From the NCBI GenBank assembly GCA_964458275.1, contig CAYWIE010000006.1:1-64000 (forward strand): a DNA stretch of 64,000 bases, given 5' to 3'. Shown here in pieces: positions 44,459-52,806 of the stretch. Below the pieces are notes generated by a model. The model saw only the letters and a list, made by a program, of their open reading frames with translations, did no database searches and had not been told where the DNA came from. Source of the DNA: HGM04593 sp964458275 (GTDB taxonomy: Bacteria; Bacteroidota; Bacteroidia; Bacteroidales; Bacteroidaceae). The translations under genes and the position numbers were made by a program. Each line of letters opens with the position of its first letter. The stretch's first letter is position 1.

Positions 44459-45283
44459 ATGGAAAAACAGGCTGAATATATACAGAGCATAGAGATAGAC
44501 TCCCTATGGAACAACCGCAAGCATATTTTGTGGAACCTGCGTCCTGATGTCAACATTCTCAGTGGCAGCAACGGGTTGGGCAAAAGTACCATAATAAACC
44601 GCTCGGCAACGCAGCTCGATATACTGCGCAGCCACAAGCTGACGAGCCGTCCCGAAGATGGGGTGCGTTTCATTTTCCATCCGTCGGATGCTACCATAAT
44701 AAATTTCGATGTGATACGCAGCATCGATCGTCCGGTACTCAATAGCGAACTGCTCGAAAAGATGTCCGATGCCAATGTGCGCACCGAGCTCGATTGGCAG
44801 CTCTACCAGCTTCAACGCCGCTACTTGAACTATCAGCTGAACATTGGCAACCGAATAATAAGCATGCTCACAAGTGCAGTGCCCGAAGAACAAAAGGCTG
44901 CTGCCGAACTCTCTCTTCCCAAGAGGCTTTTTCAGGACCTCATAGACGAACTTTTCAGTGAGACCGGAAAGACCATTGTCCGCGACAGCAACGAGATATA
45001 CTTCATGCAGTATGGTGAAAGAATATCTCCATATGTGCTCTCCTCAGGCGAGAAGCAGCTGCTTGTAATACTCCTTACGGCGCTTGTGCAGGACAGCAAG
45101 CCCGGCGTGCTCTTTATGGACGAACCCGAAATATCGTTGCACATCGAATGGCAGAAGCGCCTGATAACCCTAATACGTACTCTAAACCCCAATATACAGA
45201 TAATCCTGTGCACACACTCGCCTGCAATAATTATGGACGGGTGGATAGATGCAGTAACAGAGATAGCCGATATTACACAATAA
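44459..45283 (+). CDS. ABC-type AAA ATPase (AAA_21-like), partner of DUF4435 protein
   Basis: Compact SMC/ABC-like ATPase, 274 aa. Walker A GSNGLGKST lies at residues 36-44, an ABC signature-like LSSGEKQLLVILL starts at 194, Walker B is VLFMDEPEISLH with Asp221-Glu222, and the switch His occurs in CTHSPAII (about 251-258). The insertion between Walker A and the signature (about 60-185) is helical but short, as in OLD/AriA-like ATPases rather than SMC proteins. No TOPRIM domain is fused; the following gene, 38 bases on, supplies a candidate. Role inferred: nucleotide-controlled regulator of the DUF4435 protein. Confidence 0.85.
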   Translation: MEKQAEYIQSIEIDSLWNNRKHILWNLRPDVNILSGSNGLGKSTIINRSATQLDILRSHKLTSRPEDGVRFIFHPSDATIINFDVIRSIDRPVLNSELLEKMSDANVRTELDWQLYQLQRRYLNYQLNIGNRIISMLTSAVPEEQKAAAELSLPKRLFQDLIDELFSETGKTIVRDSNEIYFMQYGERISPYVLSSGEKQLLVILLTALVQDSKPGVLFMDEPEISLHIEWQKRLITLIRTLNPNIQIILCTHSPAIIMDGWIDAVTEIADITQ

Positions 45284-45321
45284 CTTTCCGCCGTTGATAG
45301 TCGGGGCACAACCACATATCC

Positions 45322-46377
45322 ATGAAACGCAAATCACTGACGTCATATCTTAATTCCGACTTTGTAGCAGCCGCAAACGCGCTCCGTCCCAAGAGTGCCA
45401 AGCACCGCATCGTGGCATATGTGGAAAGTTACGACGACATCTCCTTTTGGCGTTCGCTGTTCGATGAGTATGAGAACGAGAAATATCATTTCGAAGTGAT
45501 GCTCCCTGCCCGTTCCAATCTCTCCAAAGGCAAAAAGCAGGCGATGATGAATATGCTCGGCAAGGCGTTCGGCAAAAACATGATAGCTTGTGTAGACAGC
45601 GACTACGACTATCTGTTGCAAGGTGCAACAGACACATCGCGCCGCATGATAAACAGCCCGTACATACTGCACACTTATACATATGCCATAGAGAATTACC
45701 AATGCTATGCCGAAAGTCTTCATCAGGTATGTGTGCAAAGCACGCTGAACGACACAAGGCTTCTCGATATTGCGAAACTGATGCATCTCTATTCGAGCAT
45801 CTGCTTCCCGCTCTTCGTGTGGAGTGTGCTGCTCTATCGCGAGCACGACCTAAGCACAATGCCGTTGCTGAAGTTCTGTGAAATAGTGCGTCTCACCTCT
45901 TTCAGCATCGGGCGTCCCGAACAGTCCCTGAAGCAGCTTGCAGGCAGAGTGCAGCACAATCTTGCTCTGCTTGCCAAACGTCGCCCCGACCTGAAAGGCA
46001 AATACGAAAGGCTGAAGAATGATATTAAACGGCTCGGAGTAACAGAAGAGAATACATACTTGTATATGCAGGGACACCATTTGGTCGATGGTGTGGTGTT
46101 GCGCATACTTAACCCTGTTTGCCGCTCGTTGCGTCATGCGCGCGAAGATGAGATACAGCGGCTTGCCTACCACCGTGTGCAGTACACGAACGAAATCTCT
46201 GCATACAGAAACAGCCAATGCGACATAACGCTGGCGCTTCGCAGAAATCTCAACTACAAGGATTCTGAACCTTACAGGAAATTGAAAGCAGATGTTGAAC
46301 GTCTGCTCGGAAGCTTGCAAGAGAAGCCCTCGGAGACAAATGCCGAGGAACGGAATAGTGCAGAGGTTGGCTTGTAG
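45322..46377 (+). CDS. DUF4435 protein, TOPRIM-like nuclease candidate
   Basis: 351 aa. The N-terminal third has the TOPRIM-type acidic pattern: RIVAYVESYDDISFW with Glu35, and NMIACVDSDYDYLL with Asp92, Asp94 and Asp96 about 57 residues later. The remainder is helical and basic (about 110-330), ending in a polar tail. DUF4435 is the domain of AriB, the nuclease of the PARIS anti-phage system, whose partner AriA is an ABC-type ATPase; the same gene order occurs here. It ends 9 bases from convergent dnaX. Nuclease activity is inference. Confidence 0.82.
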   Translation: MKRKSLTSYLNSDFVAAANALRPKSAKHRIVAYVESYDDISFWRSLFDEYENEKYHFEVMLPARSNLSKGKKQAMMNMLGKAFGKNMIACVDSDYDYLLQGATDTSRRMINSPYILHTYTYAIENYQCYAESLHQVCVQSTLNDTRLLDIAKLMHLYSSICFPLFVWSVLLYREHDLSTMPLLKFCEIVRLTSFSIGRPEQSLKQLAGRVQHNLALLAKRRPDLKGKYERLKNDIKRLGVTEENTYLYMQGHHLVDGVVLRILNPVCRSLRHAREDEIQRLAYHRVQYTNEISAYRNSQCDITLALRRNLNYKDSEPYRKLKADVERLLGSLQEKPSETNAEERNSAEVGL

Positions 46378-46386
46378 AGCCTCTTT

Positions 46387-48207
46387 CTATGCAAAGTCAA
46401 GGTTGAGCTTTTTCCTTAATTTTTCTATGGCGGGGTTCTTCTCTGCCAACAATTTGAACTGTTCCGTGCGGTCGTAGATACGCCGGTGCTGTTGTTGCTC
46501 GTCAATCTCTATTTTCATAGTCACATGGCGGCAGTCGGTCTGCTCTTCTATGTATCTTGTTATGGCTTTGGACTCTTTTTCGAAGAATTCCATCACTATC
46601 TTGTTGCCGACCTTTATTGTAAATTGGTTGCCGTCTGTAAGTTCGGGGTGGATAATCTTCATCCTGTCGGCAATGGCACGTTCGTTTTCGGGCAGGCGCA
46701 GTGCATACTCCATCCATTTCTGGGATAGCGATTCGCTTGTGAGGCTTGCTCTCTTTTCGCCTGAATCTGTTGCATCCGAAGCCTTCTCTGCCTTTTGTGA
46801 AACCTCTTCCTGCTTGTCCTGGACAATATTCTTGTGGGTTCTCTGGAACATGCCGCCGAACGGGGTAGCGCCGTTGCCGCTTCTCTTGAGAGACTCCGGA
46901 CGTCCGCGCATCACAACGGGTTGTGCTGCGGCTTCGTTTGTGGATGCTGCCGTTTCTGCTGCCTTTACAGGTGTTTCGGGTGCCTTTGCCGCAGCCGGTG
47001 TGGCTGCGGGGGCGGGTTGCGGCGTATTTTTCGCGTCGTTTCTGTTTTCTTCTATCTTGTTGAATATGGGTTTCAGTCGCTTAGGGCTGCGCCCGGAAAT
47101 CTCATCTGCGCTTTCGTTGTTTATTTGCGAGAGCTGTATGATTGTCAGTTCTACAAGAAGTCTCTTGTTGCGGCTGGCGCGATAGTTCATTTCGCAGTCA
47201 TTGCACATTTTTATTGCCTTGAAGAGGAAGCGTGGCGTGCATTTTGCTGCCTGTTCGATATATTTCTTCTGAAGCTCTTCGCCACACTCCAAGAGCTTGT
47301 GCGTTACAGGGTCGCAGGCTACAAGAAGGTCGCGGAAGTGTGATGCAAGCCCGCCTATGAATATGTTCCCCTCGAATCCTTTGCTGAGTATGTTGTTGAA
47401 CATCAGCATCAGCTGTGCGGTCTCTGACGCAAGTATCTGCTCAGTGAATCTGAAGTAGCAGTCGTAGTCGAGTATGTTCAGGCTCTCTATTACTTTTTCG
47501 TATCTGAGGTCGCCCTGCGTGAAGCTGCTCATCTGGTCGAAAAGCGAGAGGGCATCACGCATGCATCCGTCGGACTTTTGGGCGATTATGCGCAGTGCGT
47601 CAAATTCGCTGTTTATCCCTTCGCGGTCGGCGATGTTCTTCAGATGGGCAATGATGTCGCTGTTGTCTATGCGGCTGAAGTCGTAAATCTGGCATCGGGA
47701 CAGTATGGTCGGTATAATCTTGTGCTTCTCGGTGGTGGCGAGTATGAATATGGCATGTGCGGGCGGCTCTTCGAGTGTCTTGAGGAAGGCATTGAACGCA
47801 GCCTGTGTGAGCATGTGCACCTCGTCGATTATATACACCTTGTATCGTCCTACCTGAGGCGGTATTCTCACCTGCTCGTTGAGCATCCTTATGTCTTCTA
47901 CGGAGTTGTTGCTGGCTGCGTCAAGTTCGTAGATGGTGAATGAACGTTGCTGGTTGAACGACTGGCACGATTCGCAGTTGTTGCAAGGCTCGCCGTTTGC
48001 GGTCGGATGTTCGCAGTTTATTGTCTTTGCAAAGATGCGTGCGCATGTGGTTTTGCCCACTCCGCGAGGTCCGCAGAACAGATAGGCATGTGCCAGCTTG
48101 CCGGTCTGTATGGCATTCTTCAATGTTGTGGTCAGCGCTTTCTGTGCAACCACCGTCTCGAATGTGTCGGGGCGATATTTACGTGCCGATACTATGTAAT
48201 TTCCCAT
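46387..48207 (-). CDS. dnaX: DNA polymerase III subunit gamma/tau
   Basis: Clamp-loader ATPase, 606 aa from the ATG at 48207 (MGNYIVSARKYRPDTFETVV); an upstream ATG at 48243 would add 12 unconserved residues. Seen: Walker A CGPRGVGKTTCARI, the zinc-binding cysteines in NCEHPTANGEPCNNCESCQ, IIDEVHMLTQAAFNAFLKTLEEPP (Walker B), ATTEKHKIIPTILSRCQ and domain III. A Pro/Ala/Thr-rich linker (about 395-450) leads to the tau-specific C-terminus. No obvious A-rich frameshift signal noticed. Convergent with the DUF4435 gene. Confidence 0.94.
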   Translation of the reverse strand: MGNYIVSARKYRPDTFETVVAQKALTTTLKNAIQTGKLAHAYLFCGPRGVGKTTCARIFAKTINCEHPTANGEPCNNCESCQSFNQQRSFTIYELDAASNNSVEDIRMLNEQVRIPPQVGRYKVYIIDEVHMLTQAAFNAFLKTLEEPPAHAIFILATTEKHKIIPTILSRCQIYDFSRIDNSDIIAHLKNIADREGINSEFDALRIIAQKSDGCMRDALSLFDQMSSFTQGDLRYEKVIESLNILDYDCYFRFTEQILASETAQLMLMFNNILSKGFEGNIFIGGLASHFRDLLVACDPVTHKLLECGEELQKKYIEQAAKCTPRFLFKAIKMCNDCEMNYRASRNKRLLVELTIIQLSQINNESADEISGRSPKRLKPIFNKIEENRNDAKNTPQPAPAATPAAAKAPETPVKAAETAASTNEAAAQPVVMRGRPESLKRSGNGATPFGGMFQRTHKNIVQDKQEEVSQKAEKASDATDSGEKRASLTSESLSQKWMEYALRLPENERAIADRMKIIHPELTDGNQFTIKVGNKIVMEFFEKESKAITRYIEEQTDCRHVTMKIEIDEQQQHRRIYDRTEQFKLLAEKNPAIEKLRKKLNLDFA

Positions 48208-48405
48208 TATAGTCTTCTTGTTTAGCTGCTGTTGTGTGTACAATATGCGAATGTACGATTATTTTTTCGGAAAAGGTTGCGGAAACTATAAAAATATTCC
48301 CCTTGTCACGATTTTCCTTCTATTGGGCAATATTCTGCGATAAAGAGTGCGCGTGTGTGCAATTCTGCTTGTAATGAGAGGTGAAAATCCGTTTTTTCTC
48401 CGTAT

Positions 48406-48425
48406 ATTTGCGATAAATCGCAAAT
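48406..48425. promoter_or_regulatory. Perfect inverted repeat between dnaX and purL
   Basis: ATTTGCGA at 48406-48413, spacer TAAA, TCGCAAAT at 48418-48425. The left arm overlaps a TATATTTG box at 48403-48410, so it could be an operator. The divergent region 48208-48541 otherwise holds the purL promoter and nothing else recognisable. Confidence 0.4.
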
Positions 48426-48462
48426 GTAGCCTTCACTTGCTGTGTGAAATATTCAAGTAAGC

Positions 48463-48495
48463 TTGATATTTCCCGCTCGTTTGTTGCTATATTTG
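48463..48495 (+). promoter_or_regulatory. Promoter of purL
   Basis: TTG at 48463-48465, 22 bases, TATATTTG at 48488-48495, 46 bases before the ATG. Confidence 0.5.
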
Positions 48496-48541
48496 CAGGC
48501 ATACTTCAAGAATTAAAATAACACAAGATAAACATCAGAAA

Positions 48542-51500
48542 ATGGTTTACTTTTTCACTACCTCCAACCGTAGCATCATTGCTACTGCTACGGAAACAAC
48601 CTTGAACAAAGAGGATATAGAAAAGCTTTGTTGGCTTTATAGCGATGCAACACTTGTCGATGCTGAAAAGCTCGAAGGGTATTTTGTCGGACCGCGTCGG
48701 GAAATGATAACCCCGTGGAGCACAAATGCCGTTGAGATTACCCAGAATATGGGACTCTCCGGTGTGCAGCGCATAGAGGAGTACTTTGCGGTAGAGGACG
48801 AGAATGCTGAATACGATCCCATGCTCCAGCGTCTTTACAAGGGGCTCGATCAGAATGTATTCACAGTTGATATCGCTCCCAAACCCATAGAGTTCATTGA
48901 GGACCTCGAAAGTTATAACGAACAGGAGGGACTTGCACTTTCTGCCGAAGAGATTGAATACCTCCACAAGGTAGAGGGCGAACTCGGACGCAAGCTCACC
49001 GACTCGGAAGTGTTCGGCTTTGCGCAGATTAACTCTGAACATTGCCGCCACAAGATTTTCGGCGGAACATTCATCATCGATGGCGAGGAGATGCCTTCTT
49101 CGCTCTTCCAGATGATCAAGCGTACCACACAGGAGAATCCCAACAAGATAATTTCGGCATACAAGGACAATGTGGCATTCGCGCAAGGTCCCGTGGTAGA
49201 ACAGTTTGCACCCGCCGACCACTCTATACCCGACTATTTTGTAATAAAAGACATTGAGACAGTAATTTCGCTCAAGGCAGAGACTCACAATTTCCCCACG
49301 ACAGTGGAACCCTTCAACGGTGCATCGACAGGAACCGGTGGCGAAATCCGCGACCGTATGGGTGGAGGAAAAGGCTCATGGCCCATTGCGGGAACTGCTG
49401 TTTACATGACTTCTTATCCCCGTACATACAACGACCGCAAGTGGGAGGATTTGCTCCCTGTGCGCAAGTGGCTCTACCAGACACCTGAGCAGATACTTAT
49501 TAAGGCATCAAACGGTGCGTCGGACTTCGGTAACAAGTTCGGACAGCCGCTTATCTGTGGTTCTGTACTCACATTCGAACACAAGGAGAACGAAGAGACA
49601 TACGGATACGACAAGGTGATAATGCTTGCAGGCGGTGTAGGCTACGGCACCCGCCGCGACTGTCTGAAGGGCGCTCCCGAAAAAGGCAATAAGGTGATAG
49701 TGATGGGTGGCGACAACTACCGCATCGGTCTTGGTGGCGGCTCTGTTTCGTCGGTGGATACAGGACGCTATTCATCGGGAATAGAACTCAACGCCGTACA
49801 GCGTGCGAACGCCGAGATGCAGAAGCGTGCCTACAACGTGGTCCGTGCGCTTTGCGAAGACGATACCAACCCCGTAGTTTCAATCCACGACCACGGTTCG
49901 GCAGGTCATGTCAACTGTCTCTCTGAATTGGTGGAGGAGTGCGGAGGTCTCATAGATATGAGCAAGCTTCCCATCGGCGACCAGACTCTTTCGGCAAAGG
50001 AGATAATCGCAAACGAATCTCAGGAGCGAATGGGATTGCTCATCAAAGAAGATGCCATCGAGTATGTAAGAAAGGTGGCAGAGCGCGAACGTGCTCCCAT
50101 GTACGTGGTAGGCGAGACAACTGGCGATGCCCGCTTTGCCTTCGAACAGGCTGACGGCAAACGCCCCTTCGACCTCTCTGTAAGCCAGATGTTCGGTTCG
50201 TCCCCCAAGACATATATGATAGACAGCACCAAAGAGCGCCATTACAAGGATGCTGAATACGATGCAGAACAGATAGAGAGCTATCTTGAAAATGTGCTCC
50301 GTCTTGAGGCTGTGGCCTGCAAGGACTGGTTGACAAACAAGGTGGACCGTTCGGTAACAGGCCGCATTGCCCGTCAGCAGTGTCAGGGTGAAATACAGCT
50401 CCCCTTGAGCGACTGCGGTGTGGTAACGCTCGATTTCAGAGGAAACAAAGGCATAGCAACATCTATAGGACACGCTCCTCAGGCAGGTCTTGCCGACCCT
50501 GCAAAGGGCTCGGTGCTTGCAGTAGCCGAAGCGCTCACAAACATTGTGCTTGCTCCGCTTGCCGATGGCCTTGAATCAATTTCTCTCAGTGCAAACTGGA
50601 TGTGGCCCTGCCGCTCACAGGAGGGTGAGGATGCGCGTCTTTACAAGGGCGTTAAAGGCTTGTCTGATTTCTGCTGCGACCTTCACATAAATGTGCCTAC
50701 CGGAAAGGATTCTCTTTCAATGACACAGAAATATCCCGACGGCACAAAGGTTATCAGTCCGGGTACTGTTATTGTCTCTGCCGGAGGCGAGGTGTCCGAT
50801 GTACGCAAGGTGGTTTCTCCCGTAATGGTCAATAATACAAAGAGTTCGTTCTATCATATCGACTTCAGTTTTGATGCTCTTCGTCTGGGAGGTTCGGCAT
50901 TTGCGCAGACCCTTAACCGTGTGGGCGATGATGTTCCCACTGTTGCCAACCCCGAATATTTTGCTGCGGCATTCGGCGCAGTGCAGAAGCTTGTATCCGA
51001 AGGACTTGTTCTTGCAGGACACGATATCTCGGCGGGTGGTCTCATTACAACACTCCTCGAAATGTGCTTTGCGAACGTTGATGGCGGTATGGAGATTGAC
51101 TTCAGCGGCATAGCCGAGACAGATATAGTGAAACTGCTCTTTGCCGAGAACCCCGGTCTTGTAATTCAGGTTGCAGATGCCAACAAGGCGAAGATGGCTG
51201 CCATCCTTGAGGATGCAGGCGTATGCTTCATGAAGATAGGTGTACCCTCAAAGAAACGTCAGATTGCAGTGGCGCACAACAAGCGTACACGTCTCTTCGA
51301 CATTGATTATATGCGCGACGTGTGGTTCGACAGTTCATACCTTATGGACCGCAAGCAGAGCTTCAACGGCTGCGCCGACGAGAGATTGCAGAACTACAAG
51401 AATCAGCCTTTGCGTTACCGTTTCGCACCGGAATTCACAGGTTTGCTTGCAAAATACGGCATAGATGCCAACCGTCGCGAGAAATCGGGCGTGCGTGCAG

Positions 51501-52243
51501 CAATCATTCGCGAGAAGGGTACAAACGGCGAACGCGAAATGGCATACGCAATGTATCTTGCCGGATTCGATGTTAAGGATGTAACAATGACCGACCTTAT
51601 CAGCGGCCGCGAGACTCTCGACGAAGTCAATTTCATTGTGTTCTGCGGCGGATTCTCCAATTCCGACGTGCTCGGCTCGGCAAAAGGTTGGGCAGGAGGA
51701 TTCCTCTACAACCCCAAGGCAAAGGCTGCTCTCGACCGCTTCTATGCTCGCGAGGATACTCTCTCGCTCGGTATATGCAACGGTTGCCAGCTGATGATGG
51801 AGCTCAACCTCATCAATCCCGAATTCGAGAAGAGAGGTTATATGCGTCATAACAATTCGCACAAGTTCGAGTCTACATTCGTGGGCGTAAACGTGCCTCA
51901 GAACAACTCGGTGCTCTTCGGCTCGCTCTCAAACAGCCGTCTCGGTGTTTGGGTGGCTCATGGTGAGGGACGTTTCGAACTCCCATATGAGCAGGAGAAG
52001 TATAACATTGTAGCACAGTATTCATACGAAGGCTATCCCGGCAACCCCAACGGTTCGGACTACAATGTGGCTGCTTTGGCAAGTGCAAACGGCCGTCATG
52101 TGGCAATGATGCCTCATCCCGAACGTGCAATCTTCCCCTGGCAGTGTGCAAACTATCCCGCAGAGCGTCTTGCTGAGGACGTTACTCCGTGGATCGAGAT
52201 ATTCCGCAACGCATATACATGGGTTGAGAACAAGACGAAATAG
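48542..52243 (+). CDS. purL: Phosphoribosylformylglycinamidine synthase, large single-chain form
   Basis: Fourth step of de novo purine synthesis: FGAR + Gln + ATP to FGAM. 1233 aa, the long type with PurS-like, PurL and PurQ parts in one chain. Seen: INSEHCRHKIFGG, the AETHNFPTTVEPFNGASTGTGGEIRDR substrate/ATP motif, GGDNYRIGLGGGS, MWPCRSQEGE and the C-terminal class I glutaminase with nucleophile in LSLGICNGCQLMMEL and later MMPHPERAIFPWQ. Single gene with promoter and a long hairpin downstream. folD in the window feeds the same pathway. Confidence 0.96.
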   Translation: MVYFFTTSNRSIIATATETTLNKEDIEKLCWLYSDATLVDAEKLEGYFVGPRREMITPWSTNAVEITQNMGLSGVQRIEEYFAVEDENAEYDPMLQRLYKGLDQNVFTVDIAPKPIEFIEDLESYNEQEGLALSAEEIEYLHKVEGELGRKLTDSEVFGFAQINSEHCRHKIFGGTFIIDGEEMPSSLFQMIKRTTQENPNKIISAYKDNVAFAQGPVVEQFAPADHSIPDYFVIKDIETVISLKAETHNFPTTVEPFNGASTGTGGEIRDRMGGGKGSWPIAGTAVYMTSYPRTYNDRKWEDLLPVRKWLYQTPEQILIKASNGASDFGNKFGQPLICGSVLTFEHKENEETYGYDKVIMLAGGVGYGTRRDCLKGAPEKGNKVIVMGGDNYRIGLGGGSVSSVDTGRYSSGIELNAVQRANAEMQKRAYNVVRALCEDDTNPVVSIHDHGSAGHVNCLSELVEECGGLIDMSKLPIGDQTLSAKEIIANESQERMGLLIKEDAIEYVRKVAERERAPMYVVGETTGDARFAFEQADGKRPFDLSVSQMFGSSPKTYMIDSTKERHYKDAEYDAEQIESYLENVLRLEAVACKDWLTNKVDRSVTGRIARQQCQGEIQLPLSDCGVVTLDFRGNKGIATSIGHAPQAGLADPAKGSVLAVAEALTNIVLAPLADGLESISLSANWMWPCRSQEGEDARLYKGVKGLSDFCCDLHINVPTGKDSLSMTQKYPDGTKVISPGTVIVSAGGEVSDVRKVVSPVMVNNTKSSFYHIDFSFDALRLGGSAFAQTLNRVGDDVPTVANPEYFAAAFGAVQKLVSEGLVLAGHDISAGGLITTLLEMCFANVDGGMEIDFSGIAETDIVKLLFAENPGLVIQVADANKAKMAAILEDAGVCFMKIGVPSKKRQIAVAHNKRTRLFDIDYMRDVWFDSSYLMDRKQSFNGCADERLQNYKNQPLRYRFAPEFTGLLAKYGIDANRREKSGVRAAIIREKGTNGEREMAYAMYLAGFDVKDVTMTDLISGRETLDEVNFIVFCGGFSNSDVLGSAKGWAGGFLYNPKAKAALDRFYAREDTLSLGICNGCQLMMELNLINPEFEKRGYMRHNNSHKFESTFVGVNVPQNNSVLFGSLSNSRLGVWVAHGEGRFELPYEQEKYNIVAQYSYEGYPGNPNGSDYNVAALASANGRHVAMMPHPERAIFPWQCANYPAERLAEDVTPWIEIFRNAYTWVENKTK

Positions 52244-52257
52244 GTCCGTTCCGGATA

Positions 52258-52311
52258 CTTCAAAAGCACAAGAGACAACTGCCGACGCAGTTGTCTCTTG
52301 TGCTTTTGAAG
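52258..52311 (+). terminator. Long hairpin after purL
   Basis: Perfect 25-bp arms (52258-52282 and 52287-52311) with loop CGAC. No strong T tract follows, so it may work as a transcript 3'-end protector as much as a terminator. Confidence 0.65.
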
Positions 52312-52345
52312 CAGCTGTTGCGCTGTTGCGTTTTTATGGAATGGA

Positions 52346-52377
52346 AATAAAAAAAGTCCGACGATTGTCGGACTTTT
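52346..52377 (-). terminator. Terminator of rpmE2
   Basis: 11-bp stem (52352-52362 with 52367-52377), loop GATT; on the minus strand the stem is followed by a T-rich run. It lies 18 bases from the rpmE2 stop. Confidence 0.75.
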
Positions 52378-52395
52378 GTGCCTGTTTGCGAACTG

Positions 52396-52650
52396 TTACT
52401 TCTTCAAAGTTTTTCCGTAACGGCTCATGAACTTGTCTACGCGACCGGCTGTATCCACAAGCTTTGCTTTACCTGTGTAGAAAGGGTGAGATGTGTTAGA
52501 AATCTCAAGCTTTATAAGGGGATAAGTCTGTCCTTCGAACTCGATTGTGTCCTTTGTGTTGCATGTAGACTGTGAAAGGAAGCAGTCGCCGTTTGACATA
52601 TCCTTGAATACTACGGGACGGTATCCTGCGGGATGAATCTCTTTTTTCAT
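52396..52650 (-). CDS. rpmE2: 50S ribosomal protein L31 type B
   Basis: 84-aa ribosomal protein. MKKEIHPAGYRPVVFKDMSNG, TIEFEGQTYPLIKLEISNTSHPFYTG and VDKFMSRYGK identify the type B form, which lacks the zinc-binding CxxC of type A. Single gene with its own promoter and terminator on the minus strand, set between two plus/minus transcription units. Confidence 0.96.
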   Translation of the reverse strand: MKKEIHPAGYRPVVFKDMSNGDCFLSQSTCNTKDTIEFEGQTYPLIKLEISNTSHPFYTGKAKLVDTAGRVDKFMSRYGKTLKK

Positions 52651-52728
52651 GGTGTTATATATTTTTTTATTTTTTTTCTTTTAATGAGTCTGGTAACTTA
52701 TAAAAGTGTGTAATGGCTTAACAGTTTG

Positions 52729-52759
52729 CAAAGATAGACATTATCCGCGATTCGGCAAA
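52729..52759 (-). promoter_or_regulatory. Promoter of rpmE2
   Basis: On the minus strand TTTG (52756-52759), 19 bases, TATCTTTG (52729-52736): exact consensus. The leader to the ATG at 52650 is about 75 bases and AT-rich. Confidence 0.75.
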
Positions 52760-52806
52760 ACTTTTTTGCGAGATTTTTTTAGACAATCTCTTCGGGCTCT
52801 GTGGCG

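Noticed and set aside
46387..48207. Programmed frameshift site in dnaX producing gamma
   Set aside because: No A6G-type slippery heptamer with a following hairpin was noticed; cannot be excluded without systematic search.
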